Of a stretch of 64,000 nucleotides of DNA, positions 1 to 10,727 are shown one piece after another. Position 1 is the stretch's first letter. Every line of letters starts with the position of its first letter. The notes beneath the pieces were generated by a model, which was given only the letters and a program-made list of their open reading frames with translations, was not told where the DNA came from and did no database searches. The translations under genes were made by a program, and so were the position numbers. Source of the stretch: Lepidostoma basale (Eukaryota; Arthropoda; Insecta; Trichoptera; Lepidostomatidae); contig JAHDVF020000874.1 in assembly GCA_022606425.2 (NCBI GenBank), positions 1 through 64,000 on the forward strand, in the 5' to 3' direction.

Positions 1-380
1 CTGAACCAACGTAGCGATATTTTCAAAATTTTGTTCATAATACCTTCTTCCGCTCTACATTCGTTTCTTATATCAGCATTTGAGATTCTGTCGTATATTG
101 TACTACTATACATACGTCTTAGGGACCTCATCTCTACCGCATTTATTCTGCTCTCATCCTTCTTCTGCCAGTTCCATGCTTCGGTTCCATACATTAGGGT
201 TGGGACCAGAACTCCATTGTGAACGGCCGTTTTCGCCTTCACTGATAAATTCTTGTTTCCAATAACTATTTTTAAAGCTCCATTCACTTTGTTATCCGCA
301 CCAACCCTTCTTTTGACGTCAATATCCGTTCGGCCATCCGCTGTGAACATGCTACCTAAATACACAAATTCACGCACCTG
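1..380 (-). mobile_element. LINE reverse-transcriptase C-terminal remnant (LINE family A)
   Basis: The minus strand reads as the end of a non-LTR reverse transcriptase: a REFVYLGSMFTADGRT stretch, then a VHNGVLVPTLMYG region, an INAVEMRSLRRM region and ISNADIRNEC. The same order is seen in the better copy at 12550-13075. The remnant runs off the left edge, so its 3' end is not visible. Family A is a label used here only for this set of related copies. Confidence 0.8.
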
Positions 381-1159
381 TCACTTCACTCACATGAATT
401 CATAATAAATATGAAAATATTTCTTTACAAAAAAACGGTTATTACCCTTGGGTATTATACTCAACTGATTTCTTACATGGTAGGTATGCTGGACTACCGA
501 TCATTGGGAATTAGAAGAACCAAGCATTTAAATGTTCATTTTTCAAAACTTATTCGTGGTCGAATAATTCAGATATTTGATTGACTTTGTCCTCTATTGT
601 CTGCGACAAAGGCAACATAAATTATTAATTTCACTTGCTATTGTTGACATGGCATTAATATAACATTCCCTACAGAAAGCATCTATCTCTAATGTATTAA
701 AATGTTTTTCTTCCTATTATTGTGTTTTAATTGTGATGTAATATTTTTATATCTCTTTTAAAATTATTCTTGCGTAATTTACTGTTCTCTTGTTTTTTTT
801 TATAATCAATAGTTATAAACGTTTTAGATGTATGTATGTGATATTTATTATTCAGAATTAATATATAAAATCCAGCGGATCCGACAAACGTTGTCCTGAC
901 CAAACGAAAATTTGTTTTCCTAGAACCAGATCATAGCGCCACCTACCGGGTCTAATTGTAAATCTAAACCATCCAGGGATCCATTTAAACATACACAAAA
1001 AAATCATCAAAGTCGGTTGTGCCGTTTAGGAGGAGTTCAGTAACATACACAAACAGAAGAATTATATACATAAAGATATATAAATTTATTCGACCTCGAT
1101 GCATTTAAAAAATTAAAGTAGAAGATATGTACCCAAAAGTTAGTCACCCCTGATACATA
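381..1159. other. AT-rich intergenic sequence
   Basis: No open frame with coding character, tandem array or inverted repeat was recognised. A slightly less AT-rich patch at about 875-1000 does not match anything I know. Confidence 0.5.
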
Positions 1160-1375
1160 ACATATAATTAATATGAATGAAAACGTCTGTCTTCTAGGAG
1201 TTTTATTATATTTTAGATGGAATGACATGTTTCGTCCTTCTAAGGTATTGTCAAACATTTGAAAATGCCTTAGAAGGGCGAAACATGTCATTCCATCTAA
1301 AATATAATAAAACTCCAAGAAGACAGACGTTTTCATTCGTATTAATTATTTAATATGGAGTTTTACATCACTTAA
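1160..1375. repeat. Foldback element with hammerhead-like cores in both arms
   Basis: The two arms are inverted copies of each other: the left arm carries GACATGTTTCG at about 1224 and the right arm CGAAACATGTC at about 1282. The outer arms, with their AAACGTCTGT-type sequence and the tail that reads ATGGAGTTTTACATCA, recur at about 2.2, 16.7, 42.7, 52.3 and 61.7 kb. Each arm contains a short hairpin followed by GAAACATGTC, the 3' half of a minimal hammerhead core. The CTGANGA box is degenerate here. Confidence 0.75.
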
Positions 1376-1394
1376 TTTAAATTCAATTCCCATG

Positions 1395-1510
1395 CTCGAT
1401 AAGTTCCCGTTACACCTCCCCTCTCCTCAATCCTAATTTTACCCCTTCCACTCGATATGTTCCTGTTACATCTCCCCTCTCTTCCACACTAATTATACCC
1501 CTTCCATTTT
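1395..1510. repeat. Two-copy tandem repeat, about 56-bp unit
   Basis: The block beginning CTCGATAAGTTCCCGTTACA at 1395 is repeated with substitutions from 1451. Both copies have a pyrimidine-rich CCTCCCCTCTC core. It lies just upstream of the hammerhead-like motif at 1550, so it may belong to the same element. Confidence 0.75.
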
Positions 1511-1549
1511 TATACAAAACTCGATCTTCATTAAGTATATAAGTATACA

Positions 1550-1581
1550 CTGATAAAGGTTACTTGTAACCGAAACCTGTC
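1550..1581 (+). ncRNA. Hammerhead-ribozyme-like motif (minimal type I)
   Basis: The order is CTGATAA (1550-1556), one extra A, a perfect 6-bp hairpin GGTTAC/GTAACC (1558-1563 and 1566-1571), GAAAC, CT, and GTC (1579-1581). The arrangement matches a type I hammerhead with a 2-bp stem III. G8 of the catalytic box is A here, so this copy is probably inactive. The extra base between the box and stem II is also off the textbook consensus. Confidence 0.5.
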
Positions 1582-2204
1582 TGGGTTCAGTAAAAATAAA
1601 AAGTGTTGTAATACAAAGTGTAACTATATTTATTCAAATAAATATTATTTGTTTATTCATTTTTTTGTTGCATATCCATTACTGTATGTTTGCGACCACT
1701 TGGTCCATTCTACTCCTATCCCTCGAAGCGTGTATGAGACTGCCCACGGTCAGCAATCCACTCCATTGTCTGATGTTTCCCAGACATGATCTGTATATTG
1801 CGAACTTATAGTATAACCGTATTCAATTGCGACTTTATAAATCGTACGGTTAAATGACATTTTAAATACTTAAATTTCGAATACTGATTTCTGTGAGTGA
1901 CTTAATTGCTTACTCAATTTGAACCGAATAGTTTCGCGCGATTTACATTTCTCATTGTTCGTATAAATTGAAGTCGAGAAGCACTTTCTACGTGCATAAT
2001 CGCATCCGGTTGAAGTGAGAAGTGCTTACTCGTATAGCGGATAGGTGAACAATATAAATCTTCTAATAAAATTTCCCACTTCTTAAAAAGTACGCAGCAC
2101 TTTTACAATGCTACTTGTAAAAGCTGTTTTTAATTGAACTTTTTGATGACTTGGCTACGCATCAAAGTGCTACTGTATTTATTTATTGCTTCTTATATTA
2201 CGAT

Positions 2205-2390
2205 GTAAAACTCCGTATTAAATAATCAATACAAAGTTTTATTATATTTTATGGGAATGACATGTTTCGCCTTGTTAAGGCATTATTTAAAGGAACATTT
2301 GAAAAGTGAAACGTGTCATTCCCACAAATTATTATATAATACAACTTCTAGAAAACAGACTTTTTAATTGGTATTAATTATCATCTTAAT
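2205..2390. repeat. Foldback element, same family as 1160-1375
   Basis: The left arm reads, on the minus strand, a perfect GCCTTAACAAGGC hairpin followed by GAAACATGTCATTCCC. The right arm has the diverged GAAACGTGTCATTCCC. The outer arms carry the family's ACAGAC and TTAATTAT sequences. Confidence 0.75.
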
Positions 2391-2394
2391 GAGC

Positions 2395-2705
2395 CTTTCA
2401 TTATTTAAAATAATGAAAGGATTATTAAGATGGTTTGGACATATGGAAATAATGAATGAAGAAAGAATGGTAAAAAAATTATATGCTGACGATGAAATGG
2501 AACCAGAAATAGAGCAAACCGAGGAAAACGTAGCACGATCAAATAAATCAAATATTGAATGTCGGCCATGTGAGGAGTCAGAGAAATCGACGCGCGTGCA
2601 TGACACGACGTATGAATGTTGAGGAAGCGAGAGAAACATGTCTGGAAATAAAAGTTTCCATTCTTTCTGCCTACCCCTTCGGGGAGACAGCGTGATGGTT
2701 AGTTA
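2395..2705 (+). mobile_element. LINE family A 3'-end remnant
   Basis: The frame from 2368 reads LLRWFGHMEIMNEERMVKK, then decays. The family's terminal CLPLRGDSVMV-type sequence is recognisable near 2670-2695. The remnant is frameshifted relative to the copy at 12.5 kb. It abuts the foldback element at 2205-2390. Confidence 0.75.
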
Positions 2706-2822
2706 GTTAATTATTTAATATGGAGTTTTATATCATTGTTCAAGAAACAGTAAATCAATTTAAAGTGGTTATAGTGATAATAATATGTGTGAGTGTTTTT
2801 AACTTATTACGTACGTAAAGTA

Positions 2823-3143
2823 GAACGTCGTTTATCCGGACGTCAGTTAACCGGAACGTCAATTATCCGGACAAGCCGAGATGATGAAGCGTTTTGTACC
2901 GTGACCTACGCATGACGTAGCTTACCCCAACACACCTACACAACGTAGGGTGTGGGTTGCATCGTGCTTCTCCTCGCTCCTCCTCTCGTTCTCCCCCGCA
3001 CCCTACGGACAGTTAGTCTCCCACTGTTTTCGAGTTTTAATGTGTCATCTCGTTAGTTTCAACCTGTCATTATTTATTCGAGATTACGTGTGATTATCCG
3101 GAAAATCGGTATCCGGGACAATTAGTCTGGATAAACGACGTTC
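2823..3143. mobile_element. Non-autonomous DNA transposon with TIRs and TA target duplication
   Basis: The ends are GAACGTCGTTTATCCGGAC and, inverted, GGATAAACGACGTTC, flanked by TA on both sides. The 321-bp interior has no transposase and holds a C-rich patch at about 2930-3020. TA duplication and TTATCCGG-rich ends suggest a Tc1/mariner/pogo-superfamily miniature element. Confidence 0.75.
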
Positions 3144-3529
3144 TACATTATATGTAATAGTATTAAGCAATACAAAATAAACACAAAGTTAAGTGTCTCA
3201 TTTTTATTCAACAATCGTATGCAAATGTCTTATTATATCAATGACCTAATTCAACAACGTCCTCTTCAATATTCATGTCACATACGAACAGTTGAACCTA
3301 CAAATAACCGAATGTTCACTCAATTTCATCTGTTTTTCTATTCGATCGGTGTCATCTAAGGAATATTCATTTCGCAGATGTTCTATTTTTTAGGTTAGCA
3401 GTGCTCTATATATACTCTAGGATTTATATTCGAAATCATTTTGTTTCCAATTTTTCTTACGCATATCATGATATAAAACAAACATAAATATACCTTCTAG
3501 AAGTAATTCGTAAATGATTTAAACAATAA
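3144..3529. other. AT-rich intergenic sequence
   Basis: No supported gene, repeat or structured element was seen. Confidence 0.5.
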
Positions 3530-4205
3530 CGTCATGTTAGGTGTCCTAATAGATTACAGACTAACTTTTTCACTAAATACAAAATATGTTACTAAGAAGA
3601 TGGCTAAAAAATATCACTTCTGGGCAGGATTAGACGATATATCAGCGCAGAACATGCAATACTGTAATCATTCTCCCTCATATCAATTACTGTAGCAGCA
3701 TATTATTTTTAGCAAATGAAGAAGACATGCGAAGATTAACCATTCTCCAGAATAAGGCAATGAGAATAATTTTAAGGAGAAGCAGATATGCCAGGATTAA
3801 AGTGATGCTGAAAGAGCTAAAACCAATTAATTATTATACATACAACCTTTTTGTTACTAATTCGCAAAATTGTTAATGGGCACACCTCCCAAGAATTTTT
3901 AAGGAAGATAAAAAGTGACCAACATAAACATCAATATGAAACAAGAAAGAAAAATAAACTTTGGCTCGCATTCAGAAAAAAATCTCGGAATTCCCTTATG
4001 TATAAAGCATTAAAAATTTATGAAGACATACCGGAGGATGTTAAAAGTTTGCAGAGCATTAAAATTTTTTGAATAGAATTAAATAAATATGTAAACAAAA
4101 TGTAACTTTTACTGATTATGTTAATTGAATGTTAAATTGTTTTTTTATTAGATCATGTGTTGTGTACATGTGTACTATTTTAAGTAAATAAATAAATAAA
4201 TTACA
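3530..4205 (+). mobile_element. Jockey/R1-like LINE 3'-end remnant
   Basis: The decayed C-terminus of a reverse transcriptase reads ILGVLIDYRLTF near 3535, a MRRLTILQNKAMRIILRRS region at 3727, and after a frameshift a LIRKIVNGHTSQEFLRKIK region from 3851. It ends in an AAATAAATAAATAAATT tail near 4190, typical of LINE 3' ends. Several stops and frameshifts make it a fossil. A short relative lies at 51675-51865. Confidence 0.75.
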
Positions 4206-4534
4206 TTTAAAAGTTTGTAATTTAAAGTATGATATTTAATTATTCATTACCTAATTGCATAATTATTTTATTGTTAAGGCTTTGACACTGGGGAATTCCA
4301 TTCTTAATTTGGAAAGAGTATTTTAAACACTGTTTTATCCACTTTATGTATTAAAAACTTTTACAAAATATTACTATTAAATACCACATATTTCGGAGGT
4401 AACCTCCTGCATCCTAAATCAAAAACAAAGAAAGACTTATGAAGTAAACATATGATGACTCATTCCTGTTAAATTAAAAGTAATAATTAGAAAATACGCA
4501 TCATGTATCATATTATTATTTTGTAAAATACTTA

Positions 4535-4807
4535 AAGGCGGGCCACACTGTGATAAACAAGCTGGTTTGAAACCAAAATTTGTATACAGAATGTTATTAC
4601 TCAAACTTAAACCATGTTCTAGACGTAGTAAAAACGTCGATTTTAGTTAAACCGCGGATGTTTCTGCATACGGTTATCCTTTCAAACTATTCAACAAACA
4701 TGGTACGTTTATCTCTCTTCCTCGCATTATTTTACCCGGCGTAGACTGAGATAGATAGTCTGGCTCGTTGGTTGGAAACCGATGTTTATCACAGTCTGGC
4801 CCGCCTT
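4535..4807. mobile_element. Miniature TIR transposon, possible TTA duplication
   Basis: About 25 bp at each end are inverted copies: AAGGCGGGCCACACTGTGAT at the left against the complement of ATCACAGTCTGGCCCGCCTT at the right. TTA flanks both sides, which would suit PIF/Harbinger. The flanks are AT-rich, so the exact duplication (TTA or TTAA) is uncertain. There is no transposase inside. Confidence 0.7.
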
Positions 4808-5097
4808 TTAATAAACAATTTAATAACATAATTAATCTTTGATATTTCCGTATGTCGCTGTATCCTCTTCGGCCGACATTTCCGAGATCCTTGAAGCCCA
4901 TTATAAAGGAGAGTTTCATTCTAAGATTACCTAGAAGAGGTTTCCAGATTTTCAAAAAATATATTCAATTCACAATTATTAAATATGTTTTTGCTGTAAA
5001 ACATTTTTTAAAGATAAGTATTTAAATCAACAGTTATAGAATTCATTATATTATACAATATCCAATCTGAGTAAAATTTTAATTTTAATGAAGAAGG
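4808..5097. other. Intergenic sequence with a minus-strand open stretch
   Basis: A minus-strand frame from 4955 runs through 4810-4955 without stops and on into the TIR element, so the open frame is composite and probably not a gene. No homology was recognised. Confidence 0.4.
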
Positions 5098-5172
5098 AAT
5101 TTGGTCGTGTGCAAGCTTGAACCAAAATTCCCCGGACCAAGAGGTAAGCGTTCTGTCCTCTAGACTACCACC
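5098..5172 (-). repeat. tRNA-derived SINE fragment (SINE type 1)
   Basis: This is an inverted, diverged match to the SINE heads at 16862 and 20172. The tRNA-like part with its B-box-like CAAGCTTGAACC complement and the TCCTCTAGAC complement of the A-box region are visible. It is truncated. Confidence 0.6.
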
Positions 5173-5479
5173 AGTGGGTTGACAATTAACAAATTAAGAC
5201 ATATTTTTTGGTCGTGGTGTTTTATATTTTATAGTCTAAATAAGTTTTTATTTACGTGTGGTTGTATTCTTATGTATGTTTGTCTCTTTTTAAAAAATAT
5301 TTTTGTATTTCGTTTTTACTTTTATTTTATAGTAAAATTTCTGATCTTTGCTTATCATAATTTATATTCCTTTTCCTACATTTGCAACATATTCAATTTT
5401 TAAATATTTATTATTTCTTTTATATTCACTTTCACATTGTGTTGTGATTAACATTTGAATATTTTTATGAAATTTTAAC

Positions 5480-5512
5480 AACACCGATGAAGGGCATCTG
5501 CGGTCCGAAACA
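5480..5512 (+). ncRNA. Degenerate hammerhead-like motif
   Basis: CCGATGA, an A, GGGC, a loop, GGTCC and GAAAC occur in hammerhead order, but the cleavage triplet is lost (AACAGC follows). It sits beside the 3' end of a LINE A remnant. Confidence 0.35.
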
Positions 5513-5517
5513 ACAGC

Positions 5518-5735
5518 AAAAAACTATCACGCCGTTTCTCCGAAAGGGTAAGGAGACAGAATGGAACGCCATACTTCTTTTTATTGATACACCACTCTAG
5601 TTTCCTCCACATTCATAGTTTTCCTAGATTCTGCAATTCATTCACATCATTAACGCATAATTTCTTAGTCATTCTTGTTTTATCCATACTTATGTGCAAA
5701 CCAACGCAAGGATCCTTACTGTGTTATTACTTAAA
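5518..5735 (-). mobile_element. LINE family A 3'-end remnant
   Basis: The complement begins at the family's conserved end (the ATCACGCCGTTTCTCCG complement) and runs into a decayed RTCMNVEE-like region. Only the last part of the reverse transcriptase is left. Confidence 0.7.
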
Positions 5736-5984
5736 TAAAATTAAATAAGTGTATAAAGTGTTGCATTTAATAAGTGTATAAAGTGTTATCTTATAAGTGT
5801 ATAAACTATTTGGAACAATTCAAGAATTACAATTGCAATATTTTTATTATTCGCTATTTACAATCGGATTCACTTCAGGTATGATCAGGCAATATCGCTT
5901 GTATTGGAATAATCTTATAACAGGACTTTATTAGTGAACGGAACCGTTTGATCTGCCACTGAATACTAAGCGTGGCCTTCGGAA
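5736..5984. other. AT-rich sequence with short tandem repeat
   Basis: An ATAAGTGTATAAAGTGTT unit is repeated about three times at 5745-5812. No gene is supported. Confidence 0.6.
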
Positions 5985-6170
5985 TATTTTGCTAGCTGTC
6001 CGGTCGCCGGCGCGGCGTCACGTTTCTCGAAGTGCTGCGAGTCGGTTATGATAAAAGAGATGGGGCGTTACACGTTAGAAGGAGCACGAGTGCATAAATG
6101 TGAATCCGAATGATCTCAGAGTCGATTTAAATCGTTTTCCAATTCTAAATTATATTTTAATCTCACTTGA
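5985..6170. promoter_or_regulatory. GC-rich island in AT-rich DNA, possible promoter or 5'UTR
   Basis: The core CGGTCGCCGGCGCGGCGTCA stands out from its AT-rich surroundings and has no repeat relatives in the window. It lies 2.6 kb upstream of the signal-peptide exon at 8629-8877, so it could be the start of that gene. No transcript evidence is available, and I could not choose a donor site. Confidence 0.25.
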
Positions 6171-6194
6171 GAGATCAGATGTTAAATTTTGAAT

Positions 6195-6590
6195 TCTTCT
6201 TCTTTCGGTGCCGTGTCAGGTCCCCTCAACGTTGGCGATCACTGCAGCAAAGAGCATCTCTATCATGCCACTTAGAACAAGTTCTGAACTATTGTTATTC
6301 CTGTCCACTCTTTGATGTTCCGCAGCCAGGACAGCTGCCTTCTGCCAACTCTACCGACGCGACGTCCCGCCACTTTACCCATTAATATCAGTCGAAGGAG
6401 GTGGTATTTTTCTCCCTATTTTTCTTCCCCTCTGGATCTCTGTAGTACGTCTGCACTACTGACCCTATCGGTCCACGGCATTCGGAGCATTCTGCGGTAT
6501 ATCCACATCTCGAACGCTTCCAACCAGTTCATTATATTCACTTTCAGAGTCCAGGTTTCGTAGAACAGACCATATATAACATTTAATTAT
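6195..6590 (-). mobile_element. LINE family B 3'-end remnant
   Basis: The complement matches the C-terminus and 3' end of the well-preserved element at 50329-51635. It includes the terminal GGGACCTGACACGGCACCGA-type sequence and the upstream region for KYHLLR...GRRG. Frameshifts are present. Confidence 0.8.
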
Positions 6591-6674
6591 TCTTTGTCGG
6601 AGTTTCAAGTTAAGATTAACGTTGCATTATCATTTTCAATATTTTGTTATTGTTTAAATTGTGAACATATATTA

Positions 6675-6870
6675 TTACTCCTTCGACCACCTACGTGACA
6701 AGAGCTAAGACTTCCACACTGATTCCTGGCGATAGATGAGTGATTGTCACACTGTATTTGGTCTGGTGTAGAATTCACATGACAATAAAATGGCGATAGT
6801 TACCCATCACATGTCATGAGAATCAATAACAAACTATTTTTATACAGTAATTGGGTTAAAATAATCTGCC
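6675..6870 (+). repeat. tRNA-derived SINE fragment (SINE type 2)
   Basis: It carries the family body GGTGTAGAATTCACATGACA followed by ATAAAATGGCGATAG and CATGTCATGAGAATCAAT. The same body is at 25355-25545 and, inverted, at 10485 and 23280. The tRNA-like head is badly decayed here. Confidence 0.7.
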
Positions 6871-7324
6871 GTATGCGAAAATCAATGGGAAACTACCACA
6901 TTAAAGGCCTTAGTGGCACCCCAAGAGTTAGCACAAATATTACACATTGCTGCAAACCAATTCCTTGATCGAAACTAACAAAGGATGATATTGTTGTTCT
7001 GTTGACAAGTTTTTGTAAACTTGTTTTTTACTATGGAATTCATCTTTGAGATCATGTTTTATATTTGTGAAGGAAAATATAAATAAATTAACTCGTTATT
7101 AGATCTTGTTTATTAACTTATTTACGAATAGCAGTGCCTTTATAGAGACACGGAAATAGAAAATGGCGTCTCAGAAATATTTTTCCTCCGTGATTAGGCA
7201 TCTATCACGATTTCGCACTAAAATATTATGTTGCGTCATTGGAATACAATTTCTCATACTATTTTTGTAATGATTTATTTAGGACATGCTTATTTCTTAA
7301 CTGTGCTTAAATATAAATATATTA
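6871..7324. other. Intergenic sequence
   Basis: No gene, inverted repeat or known repeat core was found. Confidence 0.45.
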
Positions 7325-7800
7325 TCACTAACTAATAACCATCACACCGTCTCCCCGGAGAGATAGGCAGAAATAATGGAACGCCACACTGTTCTGTCCT
7401 GACGTACTTCTCTCGATTCCTCTACATTCATACATCTTGTCATGCACACACGTCGATTTTTCCGACTCACGTGACCGATATTCAATATTTGATTGATTTG
7501 ATCGTACCACGTTTTCCTTGGTCTTCCTCTATTTCTAGCTCCCTTCACTTCGTTTACATACACCTTCTTCACCATTCTGTCTTCACTCATTCTTTCCATG
7601 TGTCTAAACCATCTTAACGACCCATTAATTATTTTGTTCATAACACTTTCATTCGCACCGCATTCACTTCCTGTACTTACATTTGACACTCACATCATAT
7701 ACAGATTTACACACATTCGTCTTAGAGATCTCATTTTTACTGCATTTATTCTACTTTCATCCTTATTTTGCCAGTTCCATGCTTCACTTCCATAAATAAG
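7325..7800 (-). mobile_element. LINE family A reverse-transcriptase C-terminus
   Basis: The minus frame at 7342-7689 reads MNKIINGSLRWFRHMERM, then RGRPRKTWYDQINQILN and NRRVCMTRCMNVEESREV, ending in the ISAYLSGETV tail. This is the typical C-terminal tail of this endonuclease/reverse-transcriptase family. Upstream, the INAVKMRSLRRM region continues to about 7800 in another frame. It is one of the better copies of the family in the window. Confidence 0.85.
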
Positions 7801-8628
7801 GGTCGGCATTGTTATGAAATATTTATTTACCAGAATTATTTACTCTTTTTCCGAATCTTTATTATTAAAACATATACTCGTATTTATATTAGCGTAAATT
7901 TTTTATCTAATTTCTATTGTATTATATGATATGATTATATTGGAGAAGTTTTAAATACATACAATTATAAGCTATTTTTTATTTTCATTATTATTATTCT
8001 TCTTTGTGTATGTCGCGATTGCAAGTAATATATCCTAGAAATCACATAAAAAGGGCCTTTCCTCTCTTCTTTTTCTTGCCACCGTGGTGGAAGATTTGGC
8101 TGACTTTGTGTAGTTTACAAGGGCCCCGGTGTATTTATTGATTATTTACTAAGAACATAGAAGTCAAACCTTCTCACTACATTTTTAAATCACTATTTAT
8201 GCAACTATAACAAATTATTACATAATAAAGAAATACGATCAAAATTTTAGCTTATCTTAATAAATTATCTTATAATTTAATTAAAATAATAGATATTTCT
8301 TGATAATATAATATATTATACAATAAATTTATTTCATTTGCTATTCAGAGATAACCGATTTCTTCTAATGAAGATTGCAGCGAGCTGCCAAAATCGGTCG
8401 AAATTAAATTACAAGTGGAATATTATAAAATTAAAAATGTATTATAGAAAAACATTTTTATACATGTTATATTTTTGTTGTTTACAATTATCTTCTACGA
8501 AGAAATTTCAATTAACAACATTAGTATATTACATAATTGTATATTATATTTCAGCTTAGCATATTTTTTCTACACCCGCGCACACTTATATCAATGTGCT
8601 AATATAAATATTTTATTTTTATTTCCAG
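7801..8628. other. AT-rich sequence with one decayed hammerhead-like core
   Basis: Mostly AT-rich. At 8360-8397 a copy of the AGCTGCCGAAACCGGTCG core seen at 26.2 kb is recognisable but decayed (GAAAC has become AAAAT). The sequence just before 8629 is the pyrimidine-rich acceptor of the next exon. Confidence 0.5.
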
Positions 8629-8877
8629 ATATTGAGCATGGCCCAGAAATGATAATTACGAACTGTTATCTGATATGACTCTAAAATGCCTCAGAGGACA
8701 AAACGGTGAACGGAAAGTGCTAAACGAGTTAAGTGTACATTCCGACGCCTCGGAAGCTGTGCCGAAAGTTTGGACTGCATGTTATGGGCTCTATATTGGT
8801 GACCCTACTGATATTGGTTATCAGTATAATTGAAATATCCACCGCAGAAAACAGTACCAACTACCAATATACTAAGG
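8629..8877 (+). CDS. First coding exon with signal peptide, membrane-protein gene
   Basis: A good acceptor (TTTTTATTTCCAG) ends at 8628 and a strong donor GTGAGA starts at 8878. The ATG at 8784 opens a 31-codon frame with a hydrophobic core (ILVTLLILVISII) and a likely signal-peptidase site after STA at residue 21. An N-glycosylation sequon (NST) follows at residues 23-25. The exon ends in phase 1 with a lone G. The next convincing exon with the matching phase starts at 30813 and would complete a GAG codon. The upstream part of the exon is 5'UTR with short upstream ATGs. The link across 22 kb is inference. The exon could instead belong to another gene, or further exons may lie between. Confidence 0.55.
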
Positions 8878-9109
8878 GTGAGAAACTTTTTAATTAATTT
8901 TATAATAATCCCCAATAACTCCAACGATGCAGAACCAACTGCCAATGATTATTCCGGTAGGTAGAGCAATCTCTTTGGTTGACCGTGTAACTTTAGAGGG
9001 CGACATATTATGTGATATTGTGACTCACCTGAGGGAAGCACTTTCTTTATTAAAATTGTAAAACTATTTTATTTTATTGTAATAATTTTTGTTTGATTAA
9101 ACAATGTTT

Positions 9110-9425
9110 CTTTTTTTAACTTTGTACACAAAACAAACTTTATTAAATATATATAATTAATAAATAAACATGTTTCGGACACAGAAGCCCTTCTTCAGTG
9201 ATATAAATATTTAAAAAATAATTCATGAATGTGGTCAGTTTTGACAGATATTAAAATGATTTTAATATCTGTCAAAACTGACCACATTCATGAAATAAAT
9301 AAAAAAACTATCACAGATGAATGTTTTCCGTGTCCGAAACATGTTTGTTTTTTAATTTTATATTTTTAATTAAGTTGGTGTTGTGTACAAAGTTTTAAAG
9401 AAACATTGTTCAATGAATCCGCAAC
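9110..9425. repeat. Foldback element with long inverted arms
   Basis: The outer arms, with AACAATGTTTCTTTTTTTAA at the left and its inverted counterpart near 9395-9415, and the inner arms with ATATCTGTCAAAACTGACCA form a nearly 320-bp foldback. Each arm holds CGAAACATGTTT next to a GTCC stem. A relative is at 18610-18790. Confidence 0.8.
9167..9198 (-). ncRNA. Hammerhead-ribozyme-like motif
   Basis: On the minus strand the order is CTGAAGA, an extra A, GGGC, a loop, GTCC, GAAAC, AT and GTT. The catalytic box, the GAAA box and a usable cleavage triplet are all present. Stem II is GGGC/GTCC with one G-U pair. Stem I next to the box is weak. Confidence 0.45.
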
Positions 9426-9839
9426 ACAAAGTTATGGCGAATATAATATATATTAACATGTATTTTTCTCGTGTATTCTTAATATTATTTACTTGAAATC
9501 TAATCTAACGTGAGAAAAAAAACATTATTTTCATATTTGTTTGATATTATTTTCTAATCAATCGCGAACATCGGATGCAGCGTTCATATTAAGATTTTTA
9601 GATTTAAAACACGTCTTGCATCATTGATAAACGTTTTTGTGATATATCACAAAAACGATGCATTAAATTATTATTTTTATGTATCTCTAATCCCGTAATG
9701 TATTTTAAAATTTAATTATGTAATGCTATCTTAATATTTAACTAAATAAATGAAATAAAATAAAATAATAAACTATCATTTACATTTTAAGTTATTGTTT
9801 CTTGAACGATTATGAACGAGTATAATTAATGAATTGTAA

Positions 9840-9920
9840 ACCTGCGTTTTTTTAGAAGTTTTATTACATTTTATGGGAGTGACATGTTTTGGCTTGCCAA
9901 GGCATTATCAAATTATAACA
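9840..9920. repeat. Half foldback element (1160-1375 family)
   Basis: Only the left arm is seen: GAAGTTTTATTACATTTTAT, then GACATGTTTTGGC and its hairpin. On the minus strand this is TTGATAA, T, GCC...GGC-like hairpin, AAAAC, ATGTC, a decayed hammerhead core. The right arm is missing. Confidence 0.6.
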
Positions 9921-10480
9921 TTTTAGATATTAGCAGATTTTTTTATTCATTATTTTTTTTCGTAATTAGATTTATCACAGGTTTGGTTCGTCTTCTCAAA
10001 ACGCCTTCGCGGTATGAAGGTTAAATTTAATTAGTGTAATTAGAACACTAGAACGTTGTTCGTTATACTTATAGGGCGACTGGTATGTAAGTTGAAGGTT
10101 GCCAAGTATTACCTGGTCAACTGACCTCAGCTTGTTGACATATCAATACTCTTGGAGGTTAATGCAAATATCTCAAGAGCTCCAACATTTGTTTTTATTT
10201 AACGAGTATATGTATAGAAATCAGTGTATGGTGAATTATTATTGCAAATAAATGTGTTTTTTATTATTTTATTTTACATAGTTTGCGGTATTAATCTTAT
10301 AAAATTTCAAAATATCAAAGATTTATTAATTGTACAATCACTATATTTGTGAGTTTATCTACATCTGTTTCACCGGTCATTGTCGGCATTATCCACTTTT
10401 TTTCTATACAACAGCTCGTTTGAGTCCAATTATTGTTTATAATTGATGTTTTTTACCTATTTAAATGATTCTCATCACTT
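9921..10480. other. AT-rich sequence without recognised features
   Basis: No gene or repeat was recognised. Confidence 0.45.
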
Positions 10481-10484
10481 ATGA

Positions 10485-10690
10485 TAGGTAGCTAATCTAT
10501 CGCCATTTTATTGTCAGGCGAATTCTACACCAGACCAATGAAAGTGTGACAATCACATCGCCGGGAAACCAACCTATCACATTCGGTGTGGCAGTCATAG
10601 TTCTTGCACAGCAGAGTGTCTTTTTTTGCTTTGAATACAGCAGCCTGAAACAAGGGTGTTGTTCTGCGACTGAACTATTCTCGAGTTTTC
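10485..10690 (-). repeat. tRNA-derived SINE (SINE type 2)
   Basis: Inverted relative of 25355-25545: the ATCTATCGCCATTTTATTGTC end, the GAATTCTACACCAGACCAA block, and a damaged tRNA-like head at about 10550-10600. Confidence 0.75.
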
Positions 10691-10727
10691 TTTCAATTTT
10701 ACCTTGAATAATCAATTGATTACTTAC

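Noticed and set aside
4674..4955. 93-codon minus frame
   Set aside because: It crosses the boundary of the TIR element at 4535-4807, so it is a composite of unrelated sequence.
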